Of a DNA stretch of 64,000 nt, positions 7,310 through 17,310 are shown piece after piece. The notes under the pieces were generated by a model. The model was given only the letters and a program-made list of their open reading frames with translations. It made no database searches and was not told the origin of the DNA. How positions within the stretch are numbered: position 1 is the first letter of the stretch; each line of letters starts with the position of its first letter. This DNA comes from Burkholderiales bacterium (GTDB lineage Bacteria; Pseudomonadota; Gammaproteobacteria; Burkholderiales; Burkholderiaceae_D), in assembly GCA_016196925.1 (NCBI GenBank), contig JACPWS010000029.1:53016-117015 (forward strand), given 5' to 3'. The position numbers were made by a program, and so were the translations under genes.

Positions 7310-8632
7310 TTACTTGACTGCCCGCAAACCTGCTGGCACTGGCATAAAGTCGATTTTCGCTTGCTCCAATATCCAGGCTTCCAGTTTGGTATGCCACATG
7401 CGCAGCAGGTCGAGCGGGCGCTGGCGGTAGTGTTTTTCAGCAGTCGCGCTGGGTTTGTGTCCCATGATTTGAGCTGAGATGCCTACCGGGCATTCTGTCC
7501 ATTCGCACAGCGTGCCAAAAGACCGGCGCAGGCCATGCAATGACACGTGAGGCAGGCCAGCGACGTTTAACGCTTTGGTATGTGCAATGCGTGGTTCCGT
7601 CAACTTGCCATCGGCGGCGGTAGGGCTGGAGAATACCCAGCCGTTACGACGTGGGAGGGCCGCCAGTAGCTGCGAGACATAAGGCGTGAGCGGTATTGTT
7701 CGTTCGCCTTCTACCTTGTCGCGTATGCTCATGCTGTTCCATTGAAAATCGACGTCCTCCCAGCGCAAGCCGCTTAATTCACGGCGGCGCGCGCCGGTAA
7801 TCAGCAAGGCTTGCAGGTAGGCGCTGATAACGGGGTTGGCGATAGTCCGCACTGCTGCAAACCACATTTGCAATTGTTCGCGCTGTAGAACGTCCTCTTT
7901 TCTATTGTTTTTCGGAATAACCCGCTTCACGTCGCTGGCCTTGCAGGCGTCGGTCGATACGATGCCTTTGTAGGCGGGGATAGTCGCCGCCCAGCCCATG
8001 AACGCCCTTAAGAGTCGGAAGCTTTGCGCCGCATTGGTGGGGCGCATTTTGGCTTCCTTCTTCAGCCACGCGGCGATAGTGGCGCTGGTTAAATCGGCTA
8101 ATCGCATCGGCATCAATGCAGCCAGCGGGGCCGCTACCGTCAAGCCCTGGCCGCGCTTTCGATTCTCGCCGCCGGCTGCGGCAAGCTTGATGTGGTTTTG
8201 GTAGTGGCCATCGCCCCATTCAGGGCGCATGTTCGTCAGGTATTCAGGCCACACCATGCCCAGGGTTACCGATTCGCGCATCAGCTGGGTTTGCCGGGCG
8301 GCGGCTTCTGCTTCCTTGGCGGCGCGGGCGGCTTGAGCGGCGGCCAGGGCATCCGCCTTTACCTGGCGCGGGTCGGTGCCCTTATCAGTTTGCGCTTTGT
8401 AACCGATGGCAATTTTTTGTGCGGCTGCAATCGTATAGGTGGAAATATCGCCTATCGTCAGGCGTATGGTTTTTCCGTTCAGGCTGGTTTCAAAGATGTA
8501 GGACTTGGCTCCGGTTGCGGTTACACGCAAACCCAGGCCGGATGTTTTGCCGTCCCAAAAAATACTCTGTTTTTTTCCTTCTGCACATTTGAACCCGGCC
8601 ACTCTTTCGGCGGTGAAATTTTCCCATTTCAT
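7310..8632 (-). CDS. int: Tyrosine-type site-specific integrase
   Basis: Catalyses integration into and excision from tRNA-Arg. About 440 residues. The N-terminal DUF4102-like arm-binding domain is seen in DGKTSGLGLRVTATGAKSY and TIGDISTYTIAAAQ. An Ala/Glu/Arg-rich linker follows near 90-120, then a SAM-like core-binding domain. The catalytic domain contains GARRREL with the first Arg near 282, a lysine hairpin near 306-313, HGLR near 366-369, MGHK with His 392 and the nucleophile Tyr 402 in EKHYRQR. All R-K-H-R-H-Y positions are present, so it should be active. I chose ATG 8632 (GAAGGG ribosome-binding site) over an upstream ATG at 8683. It sits next to attR, facing inward. Confidence 0.95.
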   Translation of the reverse strand: MKWENFTAERVAGFKCAEGKKQSIFWDGKTSGLGLRVTATGAKSYIFETSLNGKTIRLTIGDISTYTIAAAQKIAIGYKAQTDKGTDPRQVKADALAAAQAARAAKEAEAAARQTQLMRESVTLGMVWPEYLTNMRPEWGDGHYQNHIKLAAAGGENRKRGQGLTVAAPLAALMPMRLADLTSATIAAWLKKEAKMRPTNAAQSFRLLRAFMGWAATIPAYKGIVSTDACKASDVKRVIPKNNRKEDVLQREQLQMWFAAVRTIANPVISAYLQALLITGARRRELSGLRWEDVDFQWNSMSIRDKVEGERTIPLTPYVSQLLAALPRRNGWVFSSPTAADGKLTEPRIAHTKALNVAGLPHVSLHGLRRSFGTLCEWTECPVGISAQIMGHKPSATAEKHYRQRPLDLLRMWHTKLEAWILEQAKIDFMPVPAGLRAVK

Positions 8633-8648
8633 TGTGATACCCTTCCGT

Positions 8649-8770
8649 GTAGGGGCTGTGTAGGAAAATAAATTATATCCCAATCAATTTTAATCAACAC
8701 GGATGGAATGGTGAAAACTGCTAAGTCTTTGTTTTTTATGGAATTTAGTGTTTTTGTGAGCGTTAATCAA
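8649..8770. other. Right integrase arm-site candidates and int promoter
   Basis: GTAGGGGCTGTGTAGGA at 8649-8665 differs from 3011-3027 by one base, and TTAATCAA occurs at 8690-8697 and 8763-8770. On the minus strand a TATAAT (8677-8672) lies between these motifs and 40 bases before the int start, with only a weak -35. Integrase bound to the arm sites would therefore cover its own promoter. The layout is seen; autoregulation is inferred. Confidence 0.5.
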
Positions 8771-8796
8771 CGGCAATAAATGGTGTTTTTCTGACA

Positions 8797-8842
8797 CTTC
8801 TAAGCTCGGGGTCGCAGGTTCGATTCCTGCTGGACAGGCCAA
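8797..8842 (+). repeat. Right attachment site (attR), tRNA 3'-half duplicate
   Basis: A 46-bp direct repeat of 2907-2952. It lacks the 5' half of the tRNA and is not a second tRNA gene. The 8843-9077 stretch beyond it holds the old tRNA terminator and no gene I can support. Confidence 0.92.
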
Positions 8843-8851
8843 ACACATCGG

Positions 8852-8880
8852 GCCCGGTTAAACGACCGGGCTATTTGCTT
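8852..8880 (+). terminator. Original host terminator of tRNA-Arg, displaced by the element
   Basis: GCCCGG (8852-8857) pairs with CCGGGC (8866-8871) around a loop TTAAACGA, followed by TATTTGCTTT. Before insertion it would have stood 10 bases after the tRNA CCA. Confidence 0.7.
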
Positions 8881-9077
8881 TCTGGTGCTGTTGCAACTGC
8901 CGCGCAAGCCGATTTAGAAGTGGCTGGTAGATATGGGCGAAAAACAGAGCGCATCTCAGACTCATCGCTCGGGCGAATTCGATACTCTCGAAGAAAACTA
9001 CAGCGTATCCATAGAATATTTGGAGTGCGCCAAAGAAATTAAATCATTCAAAGTAGTGAATAATTTCCAGCCTTGCG

Positions 9078-9566
9078 CTAACGTGCGTCGCAGACCAGTG
9101 CCGCTTTTTCTGCGGCCCTTTTTAACTTCTGTCTGGCTTTGGATTCCGCCCTGGGTGCCGCATTCGCCAAGTCTTCTTGCGCCCATTTGACACGCAGATG
9201 CATATTGCTGCATTGCTGTTTTTGTTTTTCAGCATGGTTCGCAATTTTCTGTATTTCTCTGTCGCGCCTGGCCTCGAGCCGATGCCTGTCGGTTTCTAAG
9301 CGCTTAACTTCTTTCTTTTCTTTCTCCAGCTGTTGCTGTGCATGCAGCTGGGCTTCGCTGGAAACGGGGGCAGCGAGCTGCTCCGGTTCGCGCGTCACCT
9401 GCAGGGCATCTTGCGGGCATGGGGTCTGGCTGTAGCTGTTTTTGCCGTTTTGCTGGCATTGGTAGATGGTGGCAAAAGCGGCGTCGGAAATCGACATGGA
9501 GATCAGCAACAGATAAGACAATTTTATTGCGAATACGCTGGATTTGAGTGGCGTCGTTCTCGGCAT
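9078..9566 (-). CDS. DUF4124-type exported protein
   Basis: A 162-residue protein with an N-terminal signal peptide (hydrophobic VFAIKLSYLLLISMSISDAAFA, predicted cleavage after Ala near residue 32). ATIYQCQQNGKNSYSQTPCP follows, the short DUF4124 motif with two cysteines seen in many betaproteobacterial periplasmic proteins. The rest is a charged coiled coil (QLEKEKKEVKRLETDRHRLEARR and a Lys/Arg-rich end) with two more cysteines. Function is unknown; it is probably a periplasmic structural or envelope-associated protein. It is transcribed in the same direction as the FAD oxidase upstream of it, 10 bases after that gene. Confidence 0.8.
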   Translation of the reverse strand: MPRTTPLKSSVFAIKLSYLLLISMSISDAAFATIYQCQQNGKNSYSQTPCPQDALQVTREPEQLAAPVSSEAQLHAQQQLEKEKKEVKRLETDRHRLEARRDREIQKIANHAEKQKQQCSNMHLRVKWAQEDLANAAPRAESKARQKLKRAAEKAALVCDAR

Positions 9567-9576
9567 GGCGGCATCC

Positions 9577-10975
9577 TCAGAATATTTTGCCCGGGTTCAT
9601 CAGGTTTTGCGGGTCAAGTGCAGACTTTAAGGTCTGCATCATGCGCATCTCCAGTTCGGTTTTATAGCGACGTATTTCATCCCGCTTTAAGGCGCCCAGC
9701 CCATGTTCGGCGGAAATTGAGCCGCCGAAATGATGGACGCTGTCATGCGCGACGCGGTTGATGGCGGTTTGCTGCGTAAGAAATTCGGTATCGCTGATAT
9801 TTGCCGGCGGAGAGATGTTGTAATGGAGGTTCCCGTCGCCCATATGGCCAAAGCAAACCAGGCGGCAGCCGGGGAAATTTTGCTGCAACAGTTGCTCGGT
9901 CGCGGCCATAAATTCGGGGATGGCGGATACCGGCAGCGAAATATCGTGCTTAATGTTTTTTCCTTCGGCTGCTTGCGCCAGCGAGATGTTTTCGCGCAAG
10001 TCCCACATCGATTCCGACTGGCTCAGCGAGGCGGCGATCGCGGCATTAAGTATCTGGCCTTGTTCCAATGCCTGGCCGAGCGTGGCTTCCAGGCGCTGCA
10101 TGCCATGCTGTTCCGATTCATGATCGGATAATTCCAGTAAAACATAATACGGATAACTGACGTCAAATACCGGCGCTAAGTGCGGAATATGTTTCAGCAC
10201 CAGCTGCAGGCAAAAATCGGAAATCAGTTCAAAGCCGGTCAATGCGGGGCCAAATTCGGCTTGCGCGAAATTCAGCAGCGCCAGCGCCGCTTGCGGTGTG
10301 GCGACCGCGGCGAAAGCGGTAATTTGCGCTTTCGGGCGCGGGTAAAGTTTCAGCACCGCCGCCGTGATGATGCCCAGCGTGCCTTCGGCACCGATGAAAA
10401 GATCGCGCAAATCGTAACCGGTATTGTCCTTGCGCAAGCCTCTTAATCCGTGCCAGATTTCGCCGTTTGCGGTGACCACTTCCAGCCCCAGGCACAAGTC
10501 CCTGGCATTGCCGTAGCGCAGAACGGCGGTGCCGCCGGCATTGGTCGATAAGTTTCCGCCGACGGTGCAGCTGCCCTCGGACGCCAGCGACAAAGGGTAC
10601 AAGCGCCCGGCTACATCGGCGGCGTGCTGCACCTGCGCCAGCAGGCAGCCGGCTTCTGCCGTGACGGTATTGTTGGCGCCGTCGATGGCGCGGATGCGGT
10701 TCATCCGTTTGAGAGAGATGACGACCGCCTTGCCGCTCTGATCCGGCACGCTGCCTAACACCAGGCCGGTATTGCCGCCTTGGGGCACGATGGGGACATG
10801 GTGCCGCGCGCACAGGCGCACCAGCGCCGCGACTTCCGCCGTCGATGCCGGGCGCAAGACCGCCAGAGCTTTTCCGCTGTAGCGCTGGCGCCATTCGGCA
10901 ACATAGGGAAGCAGCTCGGTTTGTTCCGTCAGCACGAATTCGGCGCCGATGGCGCGGCGGCACAGGTCGAGGAAG

Positions 10976-10983
<8 letters not shown>
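9577..10983 (-). CDS. FAD-linked oxidase, D-2-hydroxyacid dehydrogenase type
   Basis: A 468-residue flavoprotein of the GlcD/D-2-hydroxyglutarate dehydrogenase group. The N-terminal PCMH-type FAD domain shows VPIVPQGGNTGLV near 70-82, VGGNLSTNAGGTAVLRYG near 141-158, and TGYDLRDLFIGAEGTLGIIT near 188-207. The C-terminal FAD-oxidase domain includes CFGHMGDGNLHYNI and SAEHGLGALKRDE, which hold the metal/substrate histidines. Such enzymes oxidise a D-2-hydroxyacid (D-2-hydroxyglutarate or D-lactate) and pass electrons to ETF or quinone; the substrate cannot be fixed from sequence. The start overlaps the end of the DUF2069 gene by 8 bases, so wrbA-DUF2069-this gene form an operon. Confidence 0.92.
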
Positions 10984-12042
<1,059 letters not shown>

Positions 12043-12044
12043 TT

Positions 12045-13301
12045 ATGCGCGGACTGTCGTGGAAACAAATTCGCAATCTGTTCAGGTTCGCCCGGCAGCG
12101 CTTGCAAGAAGGGCGTTTGCCGCAGGTCGCCGGCAGTCTGACCTTTACTACCGTGCTGGCCCTGGTTCCTGTCCTGACGGTGGCGCTCGCCATCTTTACG
12201 GCTTTCCCCTTATTCAATACCTTCCGCACTTCGCTGGAAGCGTATTTCATTCAGAACCTGATGCCGAAAGGGATATCGAACACGATACTCGGTTACCTGA
12301 CGCAGTTTGCCACCAAGGCGACGCGGCTTTCCGCCGTGGGCGGCGTGGCCCTGATGATGACGGCCATCGCCACCATGGCGATGATAGACAAATCGTTCAA
12401 TCAGATCTGGCAAGTGAAGCGCGCGCGACCCTTGCTGCAAAGGGTGCTGGTGTATTGGGCCATTGTCACCCTCGGGCCTTTGCTGATCGGCGTCTCCATT
12501 TCCATCACGTCTTACTTGTTCACCGCCACCAGCGGCGTGGTCGGCGCGGTGCCCTTCATTGGTAGCGTGTTTTACACCCTGGTTTCAATTTCATTCACCA
12601 CCGGCGCGTTTACCTTGTTGTATCTGGCGGTGCCCAACCGCACCGTCGATTGGCGCGACGCGGCCTGCGGCGGCTTGTTTGCGGCGGTGGCTTTCGAAAT
12701 TGCCAAACGGTTTTTCGCCGTATTCGTCATGCGCTTTCCTACCTATACCATCGTGTATGGCGCGCTGGCTGCGGTGCCTATTTTCCTGCTCTGGATTTAT
12801 CTTTCCTGGCTGATAACCCTGATCGGCGCCGTCATTGCGGCGGCCTTGCCTATCGTGAAATTCGAACGCTGGTGGCATCTGCCCACGCCGGGCAGCGCAT
12901 TTGAAGACGCGGTTCGCATCCTGGGGGTGCTGGTCGCCGCCAGAAACGCTCCCCGTGGCGGCGCGGTCAGTGTTGCCGTGATACGGGCGCAGACCCGATT
13001 TGGTCTCGATGAAATAGATGGATTGTTGGAGCGCATGCTGGATGCGGGCTGGGTCGCCCGCGTCGTATCCGATGTGCCGGGCGCCGCCAAGCGCACCTGG
13101 TGGCGCAAGCATAATACCGGGGCCGAACATTGGATGATGCTTGCCAATCCCGCCAGTCTGAAAGTGGCCGATATCTACCGGCGCTTTGTGTTCGACGCTA
13201 GCCGCGGCGGTCATCTGGCCGCATTGGTCGACCAGGCTATCGATGCTGGATTGCATGACACTCTGCAGGATTATTTCTCGCATCACGACCAGCGGAGATG
13301 A
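12045..13301 (+). CDS. YihY/RNase BN-like family inner-membrane protein
   Basis: A 418-residue membrane protein of the YihY family (formerly called ribonuclease BN, a name now given to an unrelated enzyme). The N-terminal 280 residues contain about six transmembrane helices, with the family motifs AGSLTFTTVLALVPVLTVALA near 28-48, NQIWQVKRARPLL near 119-131, and YTIVYGALAAVPIFLLWIYLSW near 230-251. The C-terminal 130 residues form a soluble winged-helix-like extension (FGLDEIDGLLERMLDAGWV). The family's function is unknown. It is divergent from wrbA. An 8-C run and a hairpin follow the stop. Confidence 0.9.
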   Translation: MRGLSWKQIRNLFRFARQRLQEGRLPQVAGSLTFTTVLALVPVLTVALAIFTAFPLFNTFRTSLEAYFIQNLMPKGISNTILGYLTQFATKATRLSAVGGVALMMTAIATMAMIDKSFNQIWQVKRARPLLQRVLVYWAIVTLGPLLIGVSISITSYLFTATSGVVGAVPFIGSVFYTLVSISFTTGAFTLLYLAVPNRTVDWRDAACGGLFAAVAFEIAKRFFAVFVMRFPTYTIVYGALAAVPIFLLWIYLSWLITLIGAVIAAALPIVKFERWWHLPTPGSAFEDAVRILGVLVAARNAPRGGAVSVAVIRAQTRFGLDEIDGLLERMLDAGWVARVVSDVPGAAKRTWWRKHNTGAEHWMMLANPASLKVADIYRRFVFDASRGGHLAALVDQAIDAGLHDTLQDYFSHHDQRR

Positions 13302-13305
13302 GGCG

Positions 13306-13333
13306 CCCCCCCCGATTCGTGCCCGCGAATCGG
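13306..13333 (+). terminator. GC hairpin after the yihY-type gene
   Basis: C8 (13306-13313) leads into CCGATTCG paired with CGAATCGG around TGCCCG. No T-run follows, so it is at best a weak or Rho-assisted terminator, or an mRNA-stabilising hairpin. Confidence 0.4.
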
Positions 13334-13581
13334 GAGTCCGATGTTTGCCGGTCGGCGCGGATGCCTGTGATGGCATGGCTCGCATCGAGCCTTGTCTGGA
13401 ATTCCGCCAAATTCACTTCTGCGATGAAACAGAATTTTCTTTCAGAAAGCATTTGTTTAGCCGAATTTTATGATGCGAAATTTTAATCTCATAATGTGAA
13501 ATGGCCTGCGTGTGATGCACAAATTATTTTTCTCATTTTAAGAAATTTCATTTCGTATCGCAAAATATACTTGCTAAGTTA

Positions 13582-13610
13582 TTGATTTAAAATGTAAAAA
13601 TATTTGTTAT
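13582..13610 (+). promoter_or_regulatory. Candidate promoter of isocitrate lyase in an AT-rich leader
   Basis: The 13334-13706 stretch has no gene and becomes strongly AT-rich from 13430. TTGATT (13582-13587) and TGTTAT (13605-13610) are spaced by 17 bases, giving a ~90-base leader for aceA. Just upstream an imperfect palindrome TTTCGTATCGCAAA (around 13551-13564) and other TGCGAAA/GCAAA boxes could bind a regulator; glyoxylate-shunt genes in relatives are induced by acetate or fatty acids. Only the boxes are seen. Confidence 0.35.
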
Positions 13611-13706
13611 GTGTCTTATATAAGACCTTGTTGCTGTGCAAAAAATGTCCTATTATTTCTCTCAACGGAATTCAATTTCATTTCACATTGCCCACGGGAG
13701 AGAAAC

Positions 13707-15005
13707 ATGACTACGCGCGAACAACAAGTTGCTGAATTGCAAAAAGACTGGGATACCAATCCACGCTGGAAGGGTATTAAGCGTAACTACACGGCAGAAG
13801 ACGTCGTACGTCTGCGCGGTTCCATCAAGGTTGAGCACACCCTGGCCAAGAATGGCGCGCTCAAGCTGTGGGATCTGGTTAACAACGAGCCTTTCATCAA
13901 CGCACTCGGCGCGCTGACTGGTAACCAGGCCATGCAACAGGTCAAAGCCGGCTTGAAAGCGATCTACCTGTCCGGCTGGCAAGTGGCGGGCGACGCCAAC
14001 GTGGCCGGCGAAATGTACCCTGACCAATCGCTGTATCCAGCCAACTCGGTGCCGCTGGTGGTCAAGCGCATCAACAACACCCTGACCCGCGCCGACCAGA
14101 TTCAATGGTCCGAAGGCAAAAACGACATCGACTTCTTCGCGCCTATCGTGGCCGACGCGGAAGCCGGTTTCGGCGGCGTCTTGAATGCGTTTGAATTGAT
14201 GAAAGCCATGATCGAAGCCGGCGCCTCCGGCGTGCACTTCGAAGATCAATTGGCATCCGTTAAAAAATGCGGTCACATGGGCGGTAAAGTCCTGGTGCCT
14301 ACCCGTGAAGCGATCGAGAAATTGAACGCAGCGCGTCTGGCGGCTGACGTGATGGGTACTTCTACCGTGATCCTGGCGCGCACCGATGCTGAAGCGGCTG
14401 ATTTGCTGACTTCCGACGTGGACGCCAACGACCAACCTTTCTGCACTGGCGAGCGCACCGTAGAAGGCTTCTACAAAACCAAGCCAGGTCTGCAACAAGC
14501 GATCTCGCGCGGTCTGGCTTACGCCGAATACGCCGACCTGATCTGGTGTGAAACCGGCAAGCCTGATCTGGAATTCGCCAAGGCCTTCGCCGACGCGATC
14601 CACGCCAAGTTCCCTGGTAAGTTGCTGTCGTATAACTGCTCGCCATCTTTCAACTGGAAGAAAAACCTGGACGACGCCACTATCGCCAAATTCCAGAAAG
14701 AACTGGGCGCCATGGGTTACAAGTTCCAGTTCATCACGCTGGCCGGCTTCCATGCCTTGAACTACGGCATGTTCAACCTGGCGCACGGCTATGCACGCCG
14801 TCAGATGTCGGCCTTCGTCGAGTTGCAGGAAGCGGAATTCGCCGCCGCAGAAAAAGGCTTTACCGCCGTTAAGCATCAGCGCGAAGTCGGCACTGGTTAC
14901 TTCGACGCCGTGACCCAGACTATCCAGCAAGGCAAGTCTTCCACCACTGCCTTGCATGGTTCGACCGAAGATGAGCAATTCTTCGATGCGAAAAAAGTAG
15001 CTTAA
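13707..15005 (+). CDS. aceA: Isocitrate lyase
   Basis: First enzyme of the glyoxylate shunt: isocitrate to glyoxylate and succinate, needed for growth on acetate and fatty acids. 432 residues, the usual proteobacterial short form. The catalytic loop KKCGHMGGK has the active-site Cys at about 188; [20 protein letters not shown] and GVHFEDQL precede it, and [10 protein letters not shown] and [16 protein letters not shown] follow. I chose ATG 13707 with GGGAGAG upstream; the frame extends 32 codons further without a ribosome-binding site. It is a single-gene unit: a long AT-rich leader before and a strong terminator after. Confidence 0.98.
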   Translation: MTTREQQVAELQKDWDTNPRWKGIKRNYTAEDVVRLRGSIKVEHTLAKNGALKLWDLVNNEPFINALGALTGNQAMQQVKAGLKAIYLSGWQVAGDANVAGEMYPDQSLYPANSVPLVVKRINNTLTRADQIQWSEGKNDIDFFAPIVADAEAGFGGVLNAFELMKAMIEAGASGVHFEDQLASVKKCGHMGGKVLVPTREAIEKLNAARLAADVMGTSTVILARTDAEAADLLTSDVDANDQPFCTGERTVEGFYKTKPGLQQAISRGLAYAEYADLIWCETGKPDLEFAKAFADAIHAKFPGKLLSYNCSPSFNWKKNLDDATIAKFQKELGAMGYKFQFITLAGFHALNYGMFNLAHGYARRQMSAFVELQEAEFAAAEKGFTAVKHQREVGTGYFDAVTQTIQQGKSSTTALHGSTEDEQFFDAKKVA

Positions 15006-15021
15006 GCTCTTTCGGTCTCAA

Positions 15022-15057
15022 GAAAAGCCGCGCAGCGTTTGCTGTGCGGCTTTTTTC
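15022..15057 (+). terminator. Terminator of aceA
   Basis: AAAAGCCGCGCAGC and GCTGTGCGGCTTTT form a long stem around GTTT with one mismatch, then a T-run. Confidence 0.9.
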
Positions 15058-15103
15058 ATTGCGAGGGTAGAATGGCGGCATCCAATTTCATCGAGGTTGA
15101 GCC

Positions 15104-15769
15104 ATGCAACGCAGAACCCGTATTAAGATTTGCGGCCTGACCAGGGCCGAAGATGTGCGCGAGGTCGCGGCGGCCGGGGCGGATGCGCTGGGCTTCGTGT
15201 TTTATCCGGCCAGCCCGCGCTATGTCAGCCCGTCTGCGGCGGCTGCCCTGATCGGCGCCATGCCGCCGTTTGTCACGGCGGTCGGTTTGTTTGTGAATGC
15301 GACGCCGGAAGAATTGCTGACCGCGCTGACCCAAGTGCCGCTGCAATTGCTGCAATTCCACGGCGACGAAAGCCCGGAGCAATGCCGGCGGCTGGCGGCG
15401 GCGGCCAAGTTGCCGTTTATGCGCGCCTATCGCGTCCAACCTGACACGACCGCAGCCGATTTGCTAGAATGCGAAGATGCTTATCGCAAGGCAAGCCCCT
15501 TATTCCGTGGCTTGCTGCTGGATACCTTCGTCGAAGGTTTTGGTGGTAGTGGAAAGGTTTTTGATTGGTCTCTCATTCCAAAAGAACTCGCGCCTCGGGT
15601 CGTTTTAAGTGGTGGCTTGAGCGTACAAAACGCGACTGACGCCGTCAGCCGGATTCGCCCTTTTGCGGTCGATATCAGCAGTGGTGTCGAACTGGCGAAA
15701 GGGATCAAGGATATTGCCAAGGTGCGCGCTTTCGTTGAAGCGGTGCGCCTGGCAGACCAGGCAGCCTGA
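15104..15769 (+). CDS. trpF: Phosphoribosylanthranilate isomerase
   Basis: Converts N-(5-phosphoribosyl)anthranilate to CdRP, the third step of tryptophan synthesis. The 221-residue TIM barrel begins RTRIKICGLTR, with the catalytic Cys near residue 10; LQFHGDE near 84-90, LLLDTFVEGFGGSGKVFDW with the catalytic Asp near 139, VVLSGGLSVQN near 167-177 and AVDISSGVE near 191-199. GAGGTTGAG serves as ribosome-binding site. It is monofunctional, as usual in beta- and many gammaproteobacteria, and precedes trpB by 42 bases. Confidence 0.97.
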   Translation: MQRRTRIKICGLTRAEDVREVAAAGADALGFVFYPASPRYVSPSAAAALIGAMPPFVTAVGLFVNATPEELLTALTQVPLQLLQFHGDESPEQCRRLAAAAKLPFMRAYRVQPDTTAADLLECEDAYRKASPLFRGLLLDTFVEGFGGSGKVFDWSLIPKELAPRVVLSGGLSVQNATDAVSRIRPFAVDISSGVELAKGIKDIAKVRAFVEAVRLADQAA

Positions 15770-15811
15770 ACGTCGCCGACGTCGGGCTTCACCACAGCAT
15801 AGAGGTAAGGC

Positions 15812-17080
15812 ATGAAACAAACACCTGCAGCGGACGCGCGAAACGCCCGTTCGACCCATCCCACGCAAGCGATCTACCAAGCCGAGCATTACCATCTGCC
15901 CGATGCGTGCGGCCATTTCGGCCCTTACGGCGGCAGCTTCGTGTCCGAAACGCTGACGCATGCGCTGTCCGAGCTGAAAGACGCTTACGCCAGGTATCAG
16001 CACGATCCCGCGTTTCTGGCCGAATTCCGCGCTGAGCTTAAGCATTTCGTCGGCCGTCCTTCGCCGCTGTACCACGCCAAGCGCTGGTCGGAAATCATGG
16101 GCGGGGCGCAAATTTATTTCAAGCGCGAAGACCTGAACCACACCGGCGCCCACAAGATCAATAACGTGATCGGCCAGGCCTTGTTGGCCAAGCGCATGGG
16201 CAAGCCGCGCGTGATCGCCGAGACCGGCGCCGGCCAGCACGGTGTCGCCACCGCCACCATCTGCGCGCGTTTCGGGCTGGAATGCGTGGTGTACATGGGC
16301 GCGGAAGACGTCAAGCGCCAGGCGCAAAACGTGTACCGCATGAAATTGCTCGGCGCCAGCGTAGTGCCGGTCGAATCCGGCTCCAAGACCCTGAAGGATG
16401 CGCTGAACGAGGCCATGCGCGACTGGGTCACCAATGTCGAAAACACCTTTTACATCATAGGCACGGTGGCCGGACCGCATCCTTATCCGATGATGGTGCG
16501 CGATTTCCAGTCCGTGATCGGCGAAGAATGCCTGTGGCAGATGCCGGAAATGACTGGCCGCCAGCCCGATTACGTGGTGGCTTGCGTCGGCGGCGGCTCG
16601 AATGCGATGGGGATTTTCTATCCTTACATCGACCATGCCGAGGTCAAACTGATAGGGGTGGAAGCGGCAGGCGAGGGCATGGATAGCGGCAAGCATTCCG
16701 CCTCGCTGACGGCCGGCTCGCCCGGCGTCTTGCATGGCAACCGCACTTATCTGTTGCAGGATGAAAACGGCCAGGTGATCGAGACGCATTCGGTCTCTGC
16801 CGGCCTCGATTATCCCGGCGTCGGTCCCGAGCACGCCTGGCTGAAGGATTCCGGCCGGGCCCAGTACGTGACGATTACCGATGAAGAAGCGCTCAAGGCT
16901 TTCCACGATTGCTGCCGCATCGAAGGCATCATTCCGGCGCTGGAATCGAGCCACGCGCTGGCGTATGCGACCAAGCTGGCGACCAGCCTGCCGAAAGACC
17001 AAATCGTGCTGGCGAATTTGTCCGGACGTGGCGACAAGGACATGCACACCGTGGCCGAGCGCGCCGGTTTGAAGTTTTAA
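15812..17080 (+). CDS. trpB: Tryptophan synthase beta subunit
   Basis: PLP enzyme that joins indole with serine in the last step of tryptophan synthesis, working in an alpha2-beta2 complex with TrpA. 422 residues. The PLP lysine is in HTGAHKINN near residue 115; [10 protein letters not shown] near 140, [10 protein letters not shown] (phosphate cradle) near 261, and [12 protein letters not shown] near 370. The N terminus is about 20 residues longer than in E. coli. It is separated from trpA by an unusually repeat-rich 285-bp gap. Confidence 0.98.
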   Translation: MKQTPAADARNARSTHPTQAIYQAEHYHLPDACGHFGPYGGSFVSETLTHALSELKDAYARYQHDPAFLAEFRAELKHFVGRPSPLYHAKRWSEIMGGAQIYFKREDLNHTGAHKINNVIGQALLAKRMGKPRVIAETGAGQHGVATATICARFGLECVVYMGAEDVKRQAQNVYRMKLLGASVVPVESGSKTLKDALNEAMRDWVTNVENTFYIIGTVAGPHPYPMMVRDFQSVIGEECLWQMPEMTGRQPDYVVACVGGGSNAMGIFYPYIDHAEVKLIGVEAAGEGMDSGKHSASLTAGSPGVLHGNRTYLLQDENGQVIETHSVSAGLDYPGVGPEHAWLKDSGRAQYVTITDEEALKAFHDCCRIEGIIPALESSHALAYATKLATSLPKDQIVLANLSGRGDKDMHTVAERAGLKF

Positions 17081-17104
17081 GGAAGCACGGATTTATTCCG
17101 ATTT

Positions 17105-17177
17105 CGTCATCCCCGCGAAAGCGGGGATCCACCTAAGTGTTTGATTTGCATGGATTCCCGCTTTCGCGGGAATGACG
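17105..17177. repeat. dRS3/REP-like inverted repeat pair between trpB and trpA
   Basis: Two 27-bp units in inverted orientation, 17105-17131 and 17151-17177. Each is a hairpin of the CCCGCGAAAGCGGG type flanked by CGTCAT and TCCA. They differ from each other by a few C/T changes. This hairpin class is widespread in proteobacterial and neisserial intergenic DNA. It could shape trp mRNA stability between trpB and trpA. Confidence 0.85.
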
Positions 17178-17213
17178 TCTTTCGATTTAACCTGCGTTTC
17201 CTTAATACGCCGC

Positions 17214-17310
17214 AAAAAGGACATACTCCCCACTGAAAACCAGCTTTTCGGTCTGCCATCAAGGAAAACAAAGCGGGCCTTAATGGTACTGGAGGGGAGT
17301 ATATATTTTG
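17214..17310 (-). repeat. Dispersed repeat 'ATATACT-N7-AGTATAT', copy A
   Basis: Read on the minus strand it starts with ATATACTCCCCTCCAGTA (17304-17287) and ends with GGGGAGTATGTCC (17230-17218). It aligns with copies at 23642-23720, 48065-48160 and 53849-53935, sharing head, tail and part of the middle (CCGCTTTG). It ends 56 bases before the trpA start. Confidence 0.7.

Larger units (their letters stand above)
2907..8842. mobile_element. Integrative mobilizable element inserted in tRNA-Arg(TCT), ~5.9 kb
   Basis: The element lies between two 46-bp direct repeats made of the 3' half of tRNA-Arg. Its genes are all on the minus strand: tyrosine integrase at the right end, HigB/HigA-like toxin-antitoxin, an unknown cargo gene, two small putative DNA-binding proteins, a 35-residue peptide, a MobV-family relaxase and a 154-residue protein of unknown function. 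No type IV secretion genes, coupling protein or replication protein are present, so it would be mobilized by a helper system rather than self-transmissible. Putative integrase arm sites occur at both ends. The borders are seen in the sequence; mobility is inferred. Confidence 0.88.

Noticed and set aside
8797-8842. Apparent second tRNA-Arg
   Set aside because: Only the 3' half from the anticodon loop is present; no 5' acceptor strand or D arm precedes it. It is attR.
8933-9190. Small plus-strand ORF after attR
   Set aside because: Its second half is antisense to the DUF4124 gene and becomes Pro/Trp-rich; the first half shows no family and no ribosome-binding site.
13306-13313. C8 run as a phase-variation tract
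   Set aside because: It lies after the stop codon of the yihY-type gene and far from the next start, so slippage would not change a protein or a promoter I can see.
15605-17047. 480-codon minus-strand open frame opposite trpB
   Set aside because: Complete overlap with a certain gene; His/Arg/Gln-rich composition typical of antisense frames in this codon usage.
17105-17177. Possible CRISPR or terminator between trpB and trpA
   Set aside because: Only two units in inverted, not direct, orientation and no T-run; a REP/dRS3-like pair explains it.
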